64,000 nucleotides of DNA from Narthecium ossifragum (Eukaryota; Streptophyta; Magnoliopsida; Dioscoreales; Nartheciaceae), in NCBI GenBank assembly GCA_963920575.1, contig OY986967.1, positions 27,047,137 to 27,111,136 of the forward strand. Direction: 5' to 3'. A model generated the notes under the pieces. The model had not been told where the DNA came from. It saw nothing but the letters and a program-made list of their open reading frames with translations, and ran no database searches. Position numbers and translations under genes: made by a program. This document shows positions 1-11,363 of the stretch, piece after piece (positions within the stretch are counted from its first letter, which is position 1; each line of letters opens with the position of its first letter).

Positions 1-865
1 AAAGTTTTATTTCATGAAAGCCTAATAAATAAATGCAATTTTGCAAATATCTCACTTCCCATAAATCCAAATCACAGTATCGATCTGACACAAATCTCAC
101 TCTTGCCTAAAGTTGCTTCAACGACCCCTCCAACTTCATGCATATATGGCTGGTACTAACACTTTCAGAAAATTATTCTCAACTCAGATTCTAGTTCGTT
201 TTGGACGACAAATCCTTGCGACTTTGAGACGATAGTGCTGTTTGCGGTCTTCATCACGAGTTCAGCTTGCATGGACAATAAGTACGTACGAAATTGTGTA
301 AACAAAAGAGCAGTCAACATTCTAGACTAAATCTTGACAAAATACTTGTCATAGAGAATGAGTAATAGCCAAACATAACTTATATACACGCCTAAAAAGC
401 ATTGAGTACTTGGATCTAGTAGTCATGAAGGATGATACAAGTGCTAGTGTCAAGCAGCTTTAAATACTGGGTACGTTAATATCAGACAACAGGGTCCTCT
501 AACAGAACGTTCTGAATATAGGATAGAAGAACTAAAGATTCCAACTCATCTCCACATAAAAAGACAGAGATCCAGCACTAGAAATGAGTTTCAAGAAAGC
601 CCGGCTATGATGAACAACCATACTTATCATGTCAGCCAAGAGAGACCGCTATGCTGATGCAAGGTGTTTGAATATATGGGCTGCCCACTTCCATCAAAAG
701 TTCTTCTCCACTAAATAGTGGCGTGAAGATTTAACTCCAAAACATGTCCTACGGGACACTTGGTCGTAGACTTTGGCGGCATAACAAGGATGACCAACGA
801 GATTGAGCTCGGATGGGGGCTTGCAATTCCAGCGTGGCTTCTTGTAGGTCATTCGCCAAACGCGA

Positions 866-903
<38 letters not shown>

Positions 904-1019
904 AGCCAAGAGAGAGAAGGAGAGCCAGGCAGCCAGCCATTCAGATGATAAAGTTTGGTTAATTGCATCAGTGAGCACTAGGAGGGGGGGAGAGAGAGAG
1001 AGAGTGGAGAGCTGGAGAG
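1..1019. other. 5' intergenic region, no gene seen
   Basis: I see no credible coding exon here. Reading frames in it are short, and the one that crosses the GA tract is low complexity. It is the upstream flank of the broken glucosyltransferase. A GA-rich stretch (about 869-1020) directly precedes the presumed start codon, as is common in plant 5' leaders. Confidence 0.5.
869..901. repeat. (GA)n microsatellite
   Basis: An uninterrupted GA dinucleotide tract of about 16 units. A second, shorter GA tract lies near 990-1003. Both lie just upstream of the glucosyltransferase start. Confidence 0.9.
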
Positions 1020-1077
1020 ATGTGCTTTGTGGCAGCTCGGAAACCTCATGCAGTGTGTGTTCCATACACAGCACAAG

Positions 1078-1792
1078 CAGGGGCGGATCCACATACTAAG
1101 GTGAGGTGGTTGGGGGGGGGCCCCCTGGAAAAAAAACAAAACCTATCTAATATCTATAGAATATTTAATTGCCCCCCTCTCAAATTAAATTTGACCCCCC
1201 ATGTAATTTAATATCTAATCTATATAAGGAATAAATGGACGGTTAAGATTTAAGAATGAGTTGAGAGGGAGAGAAGGATAACTTGATGTCGAGATACTTA
1301 AAAATGAGCTTGAAACATATATTCACCATATGCGCTCTACTGACACCTTTTCAGAGCTTCATGGGATTGTTGGTCTTGCTGAGAAGATGGTTGCAACAAG
1401 AACTAATTTGGTTTACCAATTAGTTTACAGACTTATAACTTTGGCATTAACTTTACATGTTGCAACAACAACTGTTGATAGGGCATTTTCAGATTTGAAA
1501 GTTGTGAAGACTCGGCTGCGCAATCGAATGGGAGATGAGTGGCTTACTAATTGCTTAATTCCATACATCGAGAAAGAAATTTTTGATGATGTTTCTAATG
1601 AAGATATTATACAATACTATCAACGTATGAAAACTCGGATGAAGCAATTGTAATTGTTTACTTTTATAGCTATGGTAATGTAATAAGATACTTATTTTAA
1701 ATTTTTTAATTAATTACTTATATATTTTCTTCTATAGTAATTTCTTTCTATTAAAGTTGTCCCCTTTCGTATAAATCCTGGATCCGTCACTG
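1078..1792 (+). mobile_element. hAT-superfamily element, deleted
   Basis: Termini are CAGGGGCGGATCC and GGATCCGTCACTG, an imperfect inverted pair starting CAG and ending CTG. They are flanked by 8-bp near-identical target duplications (AGCACAAG at 1070-1077, AGCACAGT at 1793-1800). The element is 715 bp and retains only the C-terminal end of a transposase, so it cannot be autonomous. It sits in exon 1 of the glucosyltransferase. Confidence 0.88.
1330..1653 (+). pseudogene. hAT transposase C-terminal dimerisation fragment
   Basis: A 107-residue frame with the hAT dimerisation signature (LALTLHVATTTVDRAFSDLK, then TRLRNRMGDEWL). This matches the C-terminus of plant proteins often named zinc-finger MYM-type 1-like, which are domesticated or live hAT transposases. 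The zinc finger and the DDE catalytic residues are absent from the 715-bp element, so this is a remnant. Confidence 0.85.
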
Positions 1793-2695
1793 AGCACAGT
1801 CACATAACACCTATGCTGAAGGTGGCCAAGTAGATCCTCCACTCCAAAGGCTTCCACATAACCTTCGTCAATACTGAATATAACCATCGCCGCCTCCTCC
1901 GCGTCCAAGGCTCCTCTGCCCTTGATGGCCTCCCCGGCTTCCGCTTCCAGACGATACCAGATGGTCTGCCGCCGTCCGATGACGACACCACCCAAGACAT
2001 TGGCGCCCTCAACACCTCACTCTTGAAAAATTGCCCGGCTCCGTTTCGTGATCTCCTTTCGAAGCTCAACGCGGACCCATCCTTGGAATCGCCGCCGGTG
2101 ACATGCATCGTCACTGATACCGTCATGACCTTCGCTCTTGATGCCGCCGAGGAGCTGGGCGTCCCTGGGGTCTGTCTCTGGACCGCGAGTGCTTGTAGCC
2201 TACTGTGCTATGCTCATACTCACCACCTTATTGATAGAGGCATTGTTCCTCTCAAAAGTAAGCACTGGGATACATAGATCTTGGGCTAAGTTGTTGACGG
2301 AACCATAGTTGTTGGGTGTGTTGAAACTAGGGTCAATGGTTTTCTTTCCTCTCCGATCTGAGGAGATCTTTTTTATATTCTTTAGGAATCGGATCTATAG
2401 TTTCTTTGAAAAAAATTACCTATGGCTTGAATTAAGAATCCACTATGATCGAAGAAGGCAATTCCAATCAACCTTGGAATTCAATTTTAGGAATTTCATT
2501 AAAGTGCATGAATCTCAACAATTGCTTATGAAATGATCTTAATTAATACTCTTGATCAAGAGGTAACTACTTGCAAAGCAGATCACTTGTGCTATCATAT
2601 ACTTGTGTAGGCACCGACGATGGAGGAGACATCAATACCGCGATTGATTGGATACCGGGCTTTGAAGGCATGAGTCGGAGACACTTCCCCAAGTT

Positions 2696-2755
2696 ATTAT
2701 TATTATTATTAGTTGATCCCAAAGGCTGAGTGTACAAGGAAGAAAAAGAAGAAGC

Positions 2756-2793
<38 letters not shown>

Positions 2794-3888
2794 GGCCTCA
2801 TATTAGGGGGTTGACATATTCCAGCAGATCGAGGTCGTCAAAACATCGGCCTCAAAATTGAACTCCCGAGAGATATGAACAAAAAATACCTCGCTAACAT
2901 CGAAAGCTAATCGCCAAAGAAACAACATGAGGTCCCGGTGGCCAGACAAACCTGCCTGTCGCAAAGCCAATACTGAGAAGTGAATCTGATTCTAACCCAA
3001 TGGACTTGATTCCTCTCCTCCTAACTTCAAACATGCCTCCCCTCATGGCGAGGATCTCAGCTTTCTATCCCAGATGAAACAGAGGCTCTTGCTGCCCAAC
3101 TCCATGTCGAAAGAGACCCATCATGGAACAAAATGACTGCAACTCTCGCGGTCCTCCCACGCACAGCGGCATCAGATCGGAGAATGGGTGACGCGACTAG
3201 ACAAGGAGGTAAGGGCGAGAGCATATCCCATGCAAATGAGACGTAGAGTATTCTTTCACTTGCATGGTGATAAGTCTGGCAAGCTTGTCTACCGGAAGGG
3301 CTAGATTGTCGAAGAAGGTAGCATTCCGGTCCTTCCACAGCCACCACAGTGTATAGCCAATCTATGATTTAGAAGCAGCCAGACTAGATCTTGAGGAGGA
3401 GCATAAGACATCCCAACAGTCATCGAAGGAATATGGCCTTAGGCGTCCAATAGATACCCTCTCCCAAACCTCCCGGGAAAAAGAACAATCGAAGAAGAGA
3501 TGAGCAGGGGTCTCGACATCCCCACATCAACGCAAGCACGTAGGATCGGAGGATCGGCCAATGGAGAAGAGGAAGTTTGAGATTAAGATCTTACCATGGA
3601 AGAAGCGCCAAAGAAAGAACATAACCTGCGGACCCATCGGTGCCTTCCATAGATTGAGCCATACCGCACTACGTTCTTCTCCGTTCCGACTACGTTGCGC
3701 TCACTGGCTATCCAATGATAGATGGACACCATTGAAATCTCTCCGTTGATGGAGAAGGACCAAACAGGTTTATCTAAGAGGCCTCCATGGATCTAAACTG
3801 CCTGGATCGCATCAATCAAGTCTGGGTGAAAGAAGGATAGCATCATCTCCTCCCGTCATCTTCCATATTGGTCCATCGATCACACGAG
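2696..3888 (-). mobile_element. 5'-truncated L1-type LINE
   Basis: Inserted in exon 2 of the glucosyltransferase. The 11-bp target duplication TTCCCCAAGTT is present at 2685-2695 and 3889-3899. Read on the minus strand the element ends in a (TAA)n tail (TTATTA at 2693-2711 on the plus strand). Minus-strand frames, interrupted by stops, match the zf-RVT region found after the reverse transcriptase of plant L1 elements: a W-S-F-S-I-N-G-E start near 3750, then the cysteine-rich ETPAHLFFDCSFSREVWERV near 3430-3520. The reverse transcriptase and endonuclease are missing, as expected for 5' truncation. Confidence 0.9.
2755..2793. repeat. (CAA)n microsatellite
   Basis: Thirteen CAA units near the 3' end of the minus-strand LINE, probably an expanded A/T-rich part of its 3' region. 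Confidence 0.9.
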
Positions 3889-5035
3889 TTCCCCAAGTTC
3901 ACTCTGACGCTCGATGCAACAAACGAGCCTTTATTTCCTGGTTGCTGTGCTACATAAGATGTCATAGGCTTCGATAAACCTCATGTCTCCTCCTCAACAC
4001 ATTCGATGACTTGGAACATCAAGTTCTTGACAGTTTGCCTTTGATGCTGCCCCCTCTCGACACCATCGGCCCCTTGCACTTGCTCCCCAACAACACGCTC
4101 AAGAGCTCTCCCGAGTTCACGGGCTTGAGCCTGTGGGAGGAGCAACCAGGCTGCTTAGAGTGGCTACAAGGGAGGACGCCGAGGTCCGTCGTGTATGTGA
4201 ACTTTGGGAGCTTAACAGTAATGCCCAACGAGCAGCTGATCGAGTTCGCATGGGGGCTTGCGAATAGCGAGTATGACTTCTTGTGGGTCATCCGGCCTGA
4301 TCTTGTGAAGGGCGAGTCCCATGTGCTTCCACAGGAATTGCTACCAGTAATCGAGCGGTGGAGTTTGCTAGCTGACTGGTGCCCACAGGAGACGGTCGCA
4401 GGGTTTCTGACGCACTGCGGGTTCCAGAACTCGATACTAGAAAGCATAGGCTGTGCGGTGCCGATGATATGCTGGCCATTTGGCGGCGATCAGCATACCA
4501 ATTGTCACTACTTGTGTGTCAAATGGGGTGTCGGCTTGGAGATAGACACTGATGTGAAGAGAGAGAAGGCGGAGGAGATGATAAAAGAGCTGATGGAAGG
4601 AGAGAAGGGAAAGGAGACGAGGAACAGGACTTTTGAGTGGAAGGATGTTGTCCTCAAGGCAACCCAAGAAGATGGCACTTCTTTCCAAAACATGGAGAAG
4701 GTAATCAAAGAGGTACTTTTAAACGGCAAACCAATATAACAATCTTAACCAAACACCGGAATCTCATGGTGATTAATTTATTCTATTAGCTTAATCTGTA
4801 AGGTTCATCACATCATTTCCCCTGCTTCTCCCTGTTTCACCAATCTTTCTTATTCATTTGCATTATGATAGTGGTTTCAATTCTTTATAAATGCAAATAC
4901 AAACATGGATCGTATGAACTCCACTTCAATCCGGACAAACTGCATGAGTTTGTTGATTATTAATCTGCTGTATAGGAAGTACATATCTATGCTTTATTTC
5001 AATAAGTAACAGCATAAAGTCTGGTGTTTGCTCTG

Positions 5036-6599
5036 TCAACTGCAAGCACCTGGACGGAATCCGATCTTGGCCGCCGGTATGTTATAGATCACTTCAAAAG
5101 TCCTCTGCTGCACATTTCCGATGATGGACAGCTCATTATCGGTGGCGAATGGAAGGCAGCCCACCGTCTGTGAAACCGGATAGATCGTCCCCGAAACGTC
5201 TAAGTCCATCGTTGCATCGCCTTCAAAATGCAGTGCGATGGCCGGAATTTTTATCTCGTCGGAACTACTGAAATCAAAACAAGTATCGAGAACAGCAACA
5301 GGCGACGGAACCTCTGGGTATGCCGTCATATAACTTGTAAAGGCCTTCTTCAGTGTGTCGTAGGCCGAAGGCGGCAGCTGGGTGATGGTAGTGCCCGAGT
5401 CTATGATTGTCGGAAGAGATGACAAGGTCGATGGAGGAATCGATAGCATCGTCCCTTCGACGCTGATCCCCGTCAACCTGACGGAGTACAGCGAAGGCCG
5501 TGTGTTATCCGTGAGCATCGGTGTGTATGATACAGCACCAGAGGCAGCATTACCGGTGTCACCAAGGTTTAGAAATCCGGTGGAGCTGGTGGTGCGCGGA
5601 AGGCAGTAAGAGAACACTTTGCCGAACACCTGGGAAGTCTGTGTCACCAGCGAGAGCGGGTCACGGCCTAGGCCGAACAGCCCGGCGAAGCCATCGAAGC
5701 CTTCATTATCGAGGCCGCAGCCGAAGACGAAATCCAAGAATGTGTTCGATGATTGTATTGTTAGCTTCTCGTGCGATAGGACTCCGACACTGACGGAACC
5801 GCCCCCGTAGCCGGCCCTGTAGACGCAGCTACTTTTGGCGCAGGTGTGCTCCTCGCCGGAGTTACATACCGGCGAATCGCAAGCGATAGTGTTAAACGAA
5901 GAAGATTGTGATGGATCGTAGGATGGCTGGTTTTGCCGGTAACACTGCGAGCATTGCTTGCATTGGATCCAAGGGATGTCGCTGCCGGTGTCGATCAGGA
6001 CTGTCTGATCGACGGCAGGCGTGCCGATGCCGACTGTTATTAGGTACCCGCCAGAGTATTTGACGACTGGCAGGGTTTCCTCTGAATCTTGCAGTTGTGC
6101 AGCAGCTTGGGGACCCTTCGAGTTCTTGTGCTTTAGGTAGTTGACACGGTCTTGGTCTCGCTCGAGGATCTCGCGGAGTGTGGGCTTCTTGCCGCCGGCA
6201 ATCGGCGAGCATGGTCCGTGCCTGTGAGCTAACGTCAGTGAAGTATTCAATGATTTGGATCCTGAGAAATTAGACAAGAAAACACTGTTAATACTACTTT
6301 TCAGAAAGGAAAAAAAAGAACATTCTATATCTAAACATGACGAATTACTGAAACAATAACAGTGAACATACAAATAGGATCTAAACCAAGGACTAGTAAG
6401 CACTAAAATTAATCTAAAACTGAAACAAATGTCATAGAAATTGTTTATAACCTCTTGGCGTGGAGCAAACTCGTTTTGGCATCAAAGACGCCATTCGAAC
6501 AACACCATTGTTGTGGACTCCACCTTCTGCTATGATAACACAATAGCAGCACAGAAGAAGAGATGAGAAGAGCACAAGAAGAGAAAGAGAAGAAGCCAT
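5036..6599 (-). CDS. Nepenthesin-type aspartic protease
   Basis: CDS is complement(join(5036..6261,6452..6599)), 457 residues. Pepsin-family (A1) plant endopeptidase of the group usually annotated as aspartyl protease At5g10770-like; such enzymes are secreted or plastid-associated. Residues 1-26 are a hydrophobic signal peptide (MASSLSLLVLFSSLL). LAHRHGPCSP near residue 60 is typical of this clade's prosegment. The two catalytic motifs are DTGS (Asp 140) and DSGT (Asp 337). Many cysteines lie between 150 and 195, as in the nepenthesin insertion. The single intron has GT-AG ends and phase 1. I chose the ATG at 6599 because a TATA box lies about 40 bp upstream; an in-frame ATG at 6632 would add 11 residues. 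It converges on the broken glucosyltransferase. No damage is seen, so it is probably functional. Confidence 0.93.
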
Positions 6600-6637
6600 G
6601 GATATGTAGTGCTCATAGAACTTGGAAGCCATGGGTG

Positions 6638-6644
6638 TTATATA
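6638..6644 (-). promoter_or_regulatory. TATA box of the aspartic protease
   Basis: TATATAA on the minus strand, about 40 bp upstream of the chosen ATG. It implies a very short 5' leader and supports that start over the upstream in-frame ATG. A diverged counterpart exists in the duplicate near 8350. Confidence 0.55.
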
Positions 6645-6671
6645 GAAAGAAAGCAACATCCTAAACCACAT

Positions 6672-7820
6672 TTAAATTTTAAAGGTAGATAGTTACATAT
6701 TTTAGTGGGGAAGTTGACGTAAGAAGTCTATATGGCGGAGTCTACACGGTTGGAAATTTAGGAACTATTCCTGGAAAATTATGAACACAGACATGACCAC
6801 ATAGGTGCTGCGGTGCATGACTTTTAAGGTCTTTAAGAAGTCTTCCATTGATTGATTCTTAGTTTCTTTCTTTTAGTAGACAACCAGCTCATATTTCCAT
6901 TTGCGGTATTTTGTAGGACTCTTCACCAAAATAACATGACTTCCTTGGATTGCCATTCTTGATGAGGTTTGCTGCAACCATAATATAAACAAATTTCATT
7001 TCATACTGCATCAGGGGGCTCTGCATCGAGCCACAAAAGATACCAAATAGGCTTTTGGTGAAGTTAACAGGGTATGTCACTCGTACATCAAAATCAATAT
7101 TAATGTAGCTGCTGCTTAAATTCAAGATTCATGTCATGACTCCTATCAGGTTTAGTTTTTGGTACAATTGGTGAACAGGACACGTAGATAAGTGGATGTA
7201 TGGATTGTTTACGTACGTAGCTCTTGTTTCATATGTATATATGGTAATAATCAAAATTAGTCAGAAGACAGTAAGATTTTTATGGTCGTAAACCAATTGC
7301 AGCTGCTGGTTTAGGAATAGCATGTTAGTTCTTCTTTAGCTTATTGCAAAGTTTAGCAGGGGCAAACATCATAGCATATCCTCATGATACTATGTATTAG
7401 GTCCCCTTTGTTCCAGCACACAGGAGTTTTAAGTTCTTGTCAGGAAATACTCTTCTATGAGAGAGCTGATTGAAAGTGTAGAATTCCGATTACTCTGTAT
7501 GAATACAGAAAAATAACGAAAACTTACTCGTTAGCCTAGGATCTTCCGATCTGTTTCATGTGATTCAGGTAGATCTTGTTACGAGAACAATAATCAATAA
7601 TTCACAGCCCAAATTCCTTCTTCCTTAGTTCTTCTCCACTGGATCTCTATCCTTTTTCTCTATCTCTTACTCTCTTTCTTTCTCTAAAAATTTGAACACT
7701 TACAAAGTCCTCAAACGGTTAGTTGCGGTTACTAAAACTGCTCACTAATAGAATCGTTTGATTAACTTAATGTGGGTTAGGCTCTTTAATTGGGTCTAGT
7801 CATCATTGGCGACCATAAGC
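6672..7820. other. Protease upstream region and spacer
   Basis: No coding exon is supported. The first part (to about 7110) is the promoter-side flank of the protease and has a diverged copy at about 8345-8825. The remainder is ordinary A/T-rich spacer. Confidence 0.5.
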
Positions 7821-7835
7821 TATTTATAAACCAGC

Positions 7836-8060
7836 AGAAAAAGATAAGGGAAAGGAGGATGAGGAACAAGGCATTAGAGTGGAAGCATCAGTTGCGGTCA
7901 GGGCAACCCAAGAAGATGGCATTCTTTCCAAAACAATCTCATCCAAAAACCTCAGCCTTTGGGGCTTATCTAACCAAAAAAATAAAGATAAAAATAAAAA
8001 TCTCATCCAAAAACGAGAATCTCATGCTATTGTCGTGTTTATTGTTCTTCTATTAGCTTA
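7836..8060 (+). pseudogene. Duplicated 3' end of the glucosyltransferase
   Basis: Resembles 4590-4800: the segment coding RNRTFEWKDVVLKATQEDGTSF is recognisable (AACCCAAGAAGATGGCA is shared exactly), and the 3' flank (TTCTATTAGCTTAATCTGT) is also shared. Only the last ~35 codons are left and the frame is not kept. It is one end of a partial segmental duplication of the 4.6-7.1 kb region. Confidence 0.85.
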
Positions 8061-8157
8061 ATCTGTGAGGAAATATATGTATCGTATTAATAATTTGCAA
8101 ACACAATAAGGTTCATATTACATATATCATCTCCCCTGCTTCTCCCTGTTTCACCAC

Positions 8158-8313
8158 CTTGGCGTGGAGCAAACTCGTTTAGGCATCAAAGACTCCATAC
8201 GTACAGCACCATTATATGGTTCTAGACTCCACCACCTTCTGCTATTATAACACAATAGCAGCAGAGAAGAAGATATGAGAAGAGCACTACAAGAGAGAGA
8301 GAGAAGAAGCCAT
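8158..8313 (-). pseudogene. Duplicated exon 1 of the aspartic protease
   Basis: A copy of protease exon 1 (6452-6599), including the ATG (8313) and the MASSLSL start. It carries an in-frame TAG at the ninth codon. The intron and all of exon 2, including both catalytic aspartates, are missing: on its 3' side the exon copy is joined directly to the copy of the glucosyltransferase 3' flank. Upstream sequence to about 8825 also resembles the protease promoter region. Non-functional. Confidence 0.88.
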
Positions 8314-8829
8314 GGCTATATGGTGCTCATAGAACTTGGAAACCATGGGTCTTATACAGGAAGAAACTCAAACCATAATCTACATTAGGGTTGATGGTTG
8401 CATATTTTGATGGGGCAGCTGAGAAGGAAGTCTATATATATATATATATATATAAAATTTACGAACTAATCCTGGAAAACCATGATCACAGAGTAATTAA
8501 GGAACAAGAAATTTAAGATTTCTAAGAAGTCTTTCATTGATTCTTACTTCCTCTATAGATCTCTTTATTAGTAGAAACTGCATCGCGCTACTGCCATTTG
8601 GGGCTACCCAGGCATGTTTGGCACACAGACTGTGTCGCAGCTCCATCCCAATGCTAGTAATTGATTGTGCTGCTTTAGTACTTTGTTGCAATATTACGCC
8701 AAATAATCATATTGCTCTTTGTGAAGTAAACATGATATCGCATCAGAATCTGCATCGCGCGACAAAAGAAATCAAATAGGCTCTTAGTGAAGTTAACATG
8801 GTATCACATCAAATTCCAATATTTACTCC

Positions 8830-9217
8830 TACTCCATTTTTCATCTTTCTTCGCACCAAAATAATTCATCTTAGATTAAATAACTCTAATTTTTCGTCAA
8901 TTTTTCTTTATCTATTTCCTCTTCTCTTTTACATTGATTAATTAAAGACATTGAGAAATACTTTGGGTTGAATTAGTTAACACAAGGAAAGGCATTTTAG
9001 CCACTTGGTAATATGATAACATCATTTTTAACAAAGATTACTTTAGCCAATCTAATCGTAATTCACGAAAAGTTTTTTTTGATAAATATTAATAATTTGT
9101 AAAAAAAATAATTACTAAACTTACGGCATAAATAAATAAAATAAAATCAATATTTTGGAAAGAGGACTTCGTAAAAAGTCACCCCTCTTCCTCTCTTCCT
9201 CTTCTAAATTCTAATTG
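8830..9217. other. A/T-rich spacer
   Basis: No coding potential or recognisable element. It lies between the duplicated protease fragment and the nested inverted-repeat elements. Confidence 0.5.
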
Positions 9218-9661
9218 AGAATTTTTAAAAATAATAATATTTTAATAAAATATTATTAAAATATACCTCTATGAAAAGTATTTACGATGATATGCCTCAT
9301 CTGGCCGCCCCAACAACAACCACGCTGTTATGGCCGTTTGGTTTTTAAATACCGATCCCCTGAACCGTAACTCCAAGTTATGATTTTTTTGTAAGCACCA
9401 ACGCGTCGTCAATTTTAGAATTTATAGAACGCCTAATAAGACGTATTTATTGCTTTTATTAACCAAGGCCTAATTTCATTCCACAACTCTAATTAAATAA
9501 CCTCAACCCATGAATTGGGGTAGGTGTAAATCCATTGGATAGTTGGGTAGTTCGTTAATTCTTGAAAGCACGTGGTTAAATGTTTGTACACATGTGACGG
9601 AAGAATAATGTGCAAGTGCTAGTGATCTTATTAATTACGTCTTAATAAATCTGCCTTTTGC

Positions 9662-10218
9662 CCAGTGTTTTAAAAAATGGTCTAGACGGCCGCCTAGGCG
9701 TTTCCCAACCGCCTCGATTAAGGCATAGTCGATCAAGTTAGGTGTTCGGCTGAAAATCTGCCGTCTAGACGGGCCGGGCGGGCGCCTAGGCGGGCTGGGC
9801 GGTTTGCTCTCTAGTTACTCACTTATCCCTTATCCACTTAACCCGGTCTTTTGCTCTCCGATCTCCACCGACCGCCGACCACCAAGCGCCCTCACCCCCG
9901 CGCTATGCCGCCCTCTCTGATCTCCACCGGCGCCTAGACGGATCTCGAGACTCGAGATCTCACCTCGGCCGCTCTACACCATCCTCACCTCGAGAGATCT
10001 CACCTCCGTTTGAGACATATACTTGAAGATTGGTAGAATCAAAACTTTGAAAGGAATAGTGTTGCTATTTAAGTTTTATATTTTTATTTATATAATTATA
10101 TGTAATAAAAAATTAAAAAAATAAAACCGCTTAGTCCCCGCCTAGGCGTCCAACTAGTCCTCTGGGCGCTAGTCCCCGGGTTTCCGTCAGACTAGCGCCT
10201 AGCGTTTTTTAGAACCTG
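9662..10218. mobile_element. Non-autonomous hAT-like MITE
   Basis: Ends are CCAGTGTTTTAAAAAATGG and the inverted CAGGTTCTAAAAAACG, followed inward by palindromic CGCCTAGGCG motifs at both ends. Near-matching 8-bp flanks (CCTTTTGC and GCTTTTAC) support a hAT-type insertion. The interior is short, GC-rich then A/T-rich, and non-coding. Confidence 0.68.
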
Positions 10219-11340
10219 GCTTTTACACGTGAACATCTAATTAAAAAGTGCTAGCTGGTGATTCTATTAAAAAGTAACTCTAAGTTATGTTTTAACTTAG
10301 TCGATACTTTACGGTTATGAGGGGTGGTTTTTAAAAACCCATCAGCGTGGTTGCTGCCGTGATCAATGGAGGCATATGTTCATAAGCAATTTGCTTCTCC
10401 CACCCCTCCTGACACCACCCCTCCCGTTGTCCCCCTGAGCATTTACTATCATACCCCTAATGTTTGTGTTCATTGTTTCTTTTTTTTTCCTTTTCTTTTT
10501 CCAGTTTTGTTTAAATTCCCTCCCCTTGTTTACGGGTTTCTTTTTTTTCTTTTCAGTTTTGTTTAATTTCTATTTAGTTTTGGTTTTTGTTATTAGCTTT
10601 ATTTATTTTTTAATTAGTTTTGTTTATTATTTCTCGGGGAAAGGGACCGGGAGTCCTTTGTTTAGATCCAATCAGGCAATTAGACCGGCCATAAGAAGTT
10701 TCGGGTATTTGATCCATTTTGGAGAAAAAAAGTCCAAAATACTCTTTTCAAAACACCTCTTCATATTTCAATTTATTAAAACATCAAATCGTAAAAATTT
10801 CAAATCTTAAAAACTTCAAAATTGTAAATTGTAAATTTTTCAAATTTTAAATCATACAAATTTAAAATTGTAAATTTTTCAAATTTTAAATCATAAAATT
10901 TAAATTTTAAAATTATAAAAAATCTTAAATTTCAAATTTCATTTGATTTGAATGTTAGGAGTTGTTTTAGTTACTTGCCATTAAGTGCTCTTCCAGTTCC
11001 AAATCAAGAACGTCGAGAAATAGCTATTGTTCATGATGGCAATCACTTCGTGTAAGTTTTCTTATATCCTCATTATCCTGTAGCACCCATTCCAACGTGG
11101 TGATGGTAACATTCATCGTACAAAAATAAAGGATGGGCCGCTCGTCATACGACACGTGATCATTTGTGGTACGGAGTAATAGGTACAACACCAAGTGCAC
11201 CGAGAGACGAATTCAGAGGCAATATTGATTAGAATTTATATTTTTTTTATATATTTTTGTGTATTGTTATATGTACTCTTCCCTGAGACTTTTCAGAAAA
11301 CACAATGCATTTTTTAACTTTTAGTATTTTTGTTATTTTC

Positions 11341-11363
11341 ATATATATATATATATATATATA
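11341..11363. repeat. (AT)n microsatellite
   Basis: A run of about eleven AT units inside the nested element cluster. A similar tract is at about 8434-8453. Confidence 0.85.

Larger units (their letters stand above)
1020..4739 (+). pseudogene. Broken UGT85-type UDP-glycosyltransferase
   Basis: Family-1 glycosyltransferase, closest in pattern to UGT85 / 7-deoxyloganetin glucosyltransferase; such enzymes move glucose from UDP-glucose to small acceptors in the cytosol. Exon 1 starts at 1020 (M-C-F-V then KPHAVCVPYTAQ), is cut by a hAT element at 1078-1792, resumes with HITPMLKVAK at 1799, then has an in-frame TAG at 1831. It continues through FVNTEYNHRRLL and GLPGFRFQTIPDGLPPS to a donor at 2258. 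Exon 2 resumes at 2611 (IDWIPGFEGM), is cut by a LINE at 2696-3888, is frameshifted near 3930-3990, and runs to the stop at 4737-4739. The PSPG nucleotide-sugar box (about 4375-4510) is damaged: about five residues are missing after WCPQE, and CGWNS reads CGFQNS. The family usually has about 480 residues; the longest open stretch here is 242. It is clearly non-functional as sequenced. Confidence 0.93.

Noticed and set aside
4019..4447. Minus-strand 142-codon frame opposite the glucosyltransferase
   Set aside because: Shadow of the coding strand; no homology pattern.
1020..4739. Functional glucosyltransferase with large introns containing the elements
   Set aside because: The hAT and LINE interrupt codons rather than sit at splice sites, target duplications are present, and there are also a nonsense codon, a frameshift and a damaged PSPG box.
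7836..8313. A second complete glucosyltransferase-protease pair
   Set aside because: Only the gene end and one exon are present, with an early stop and no catalytic regions.
10366..10810. Hydrophobic Phe-rich frames suggesting a membrane protein
   Set aside because: They come from T-rich sequence in an inverted-repeat arm, and the other arm has the same bias on the opposite strand.
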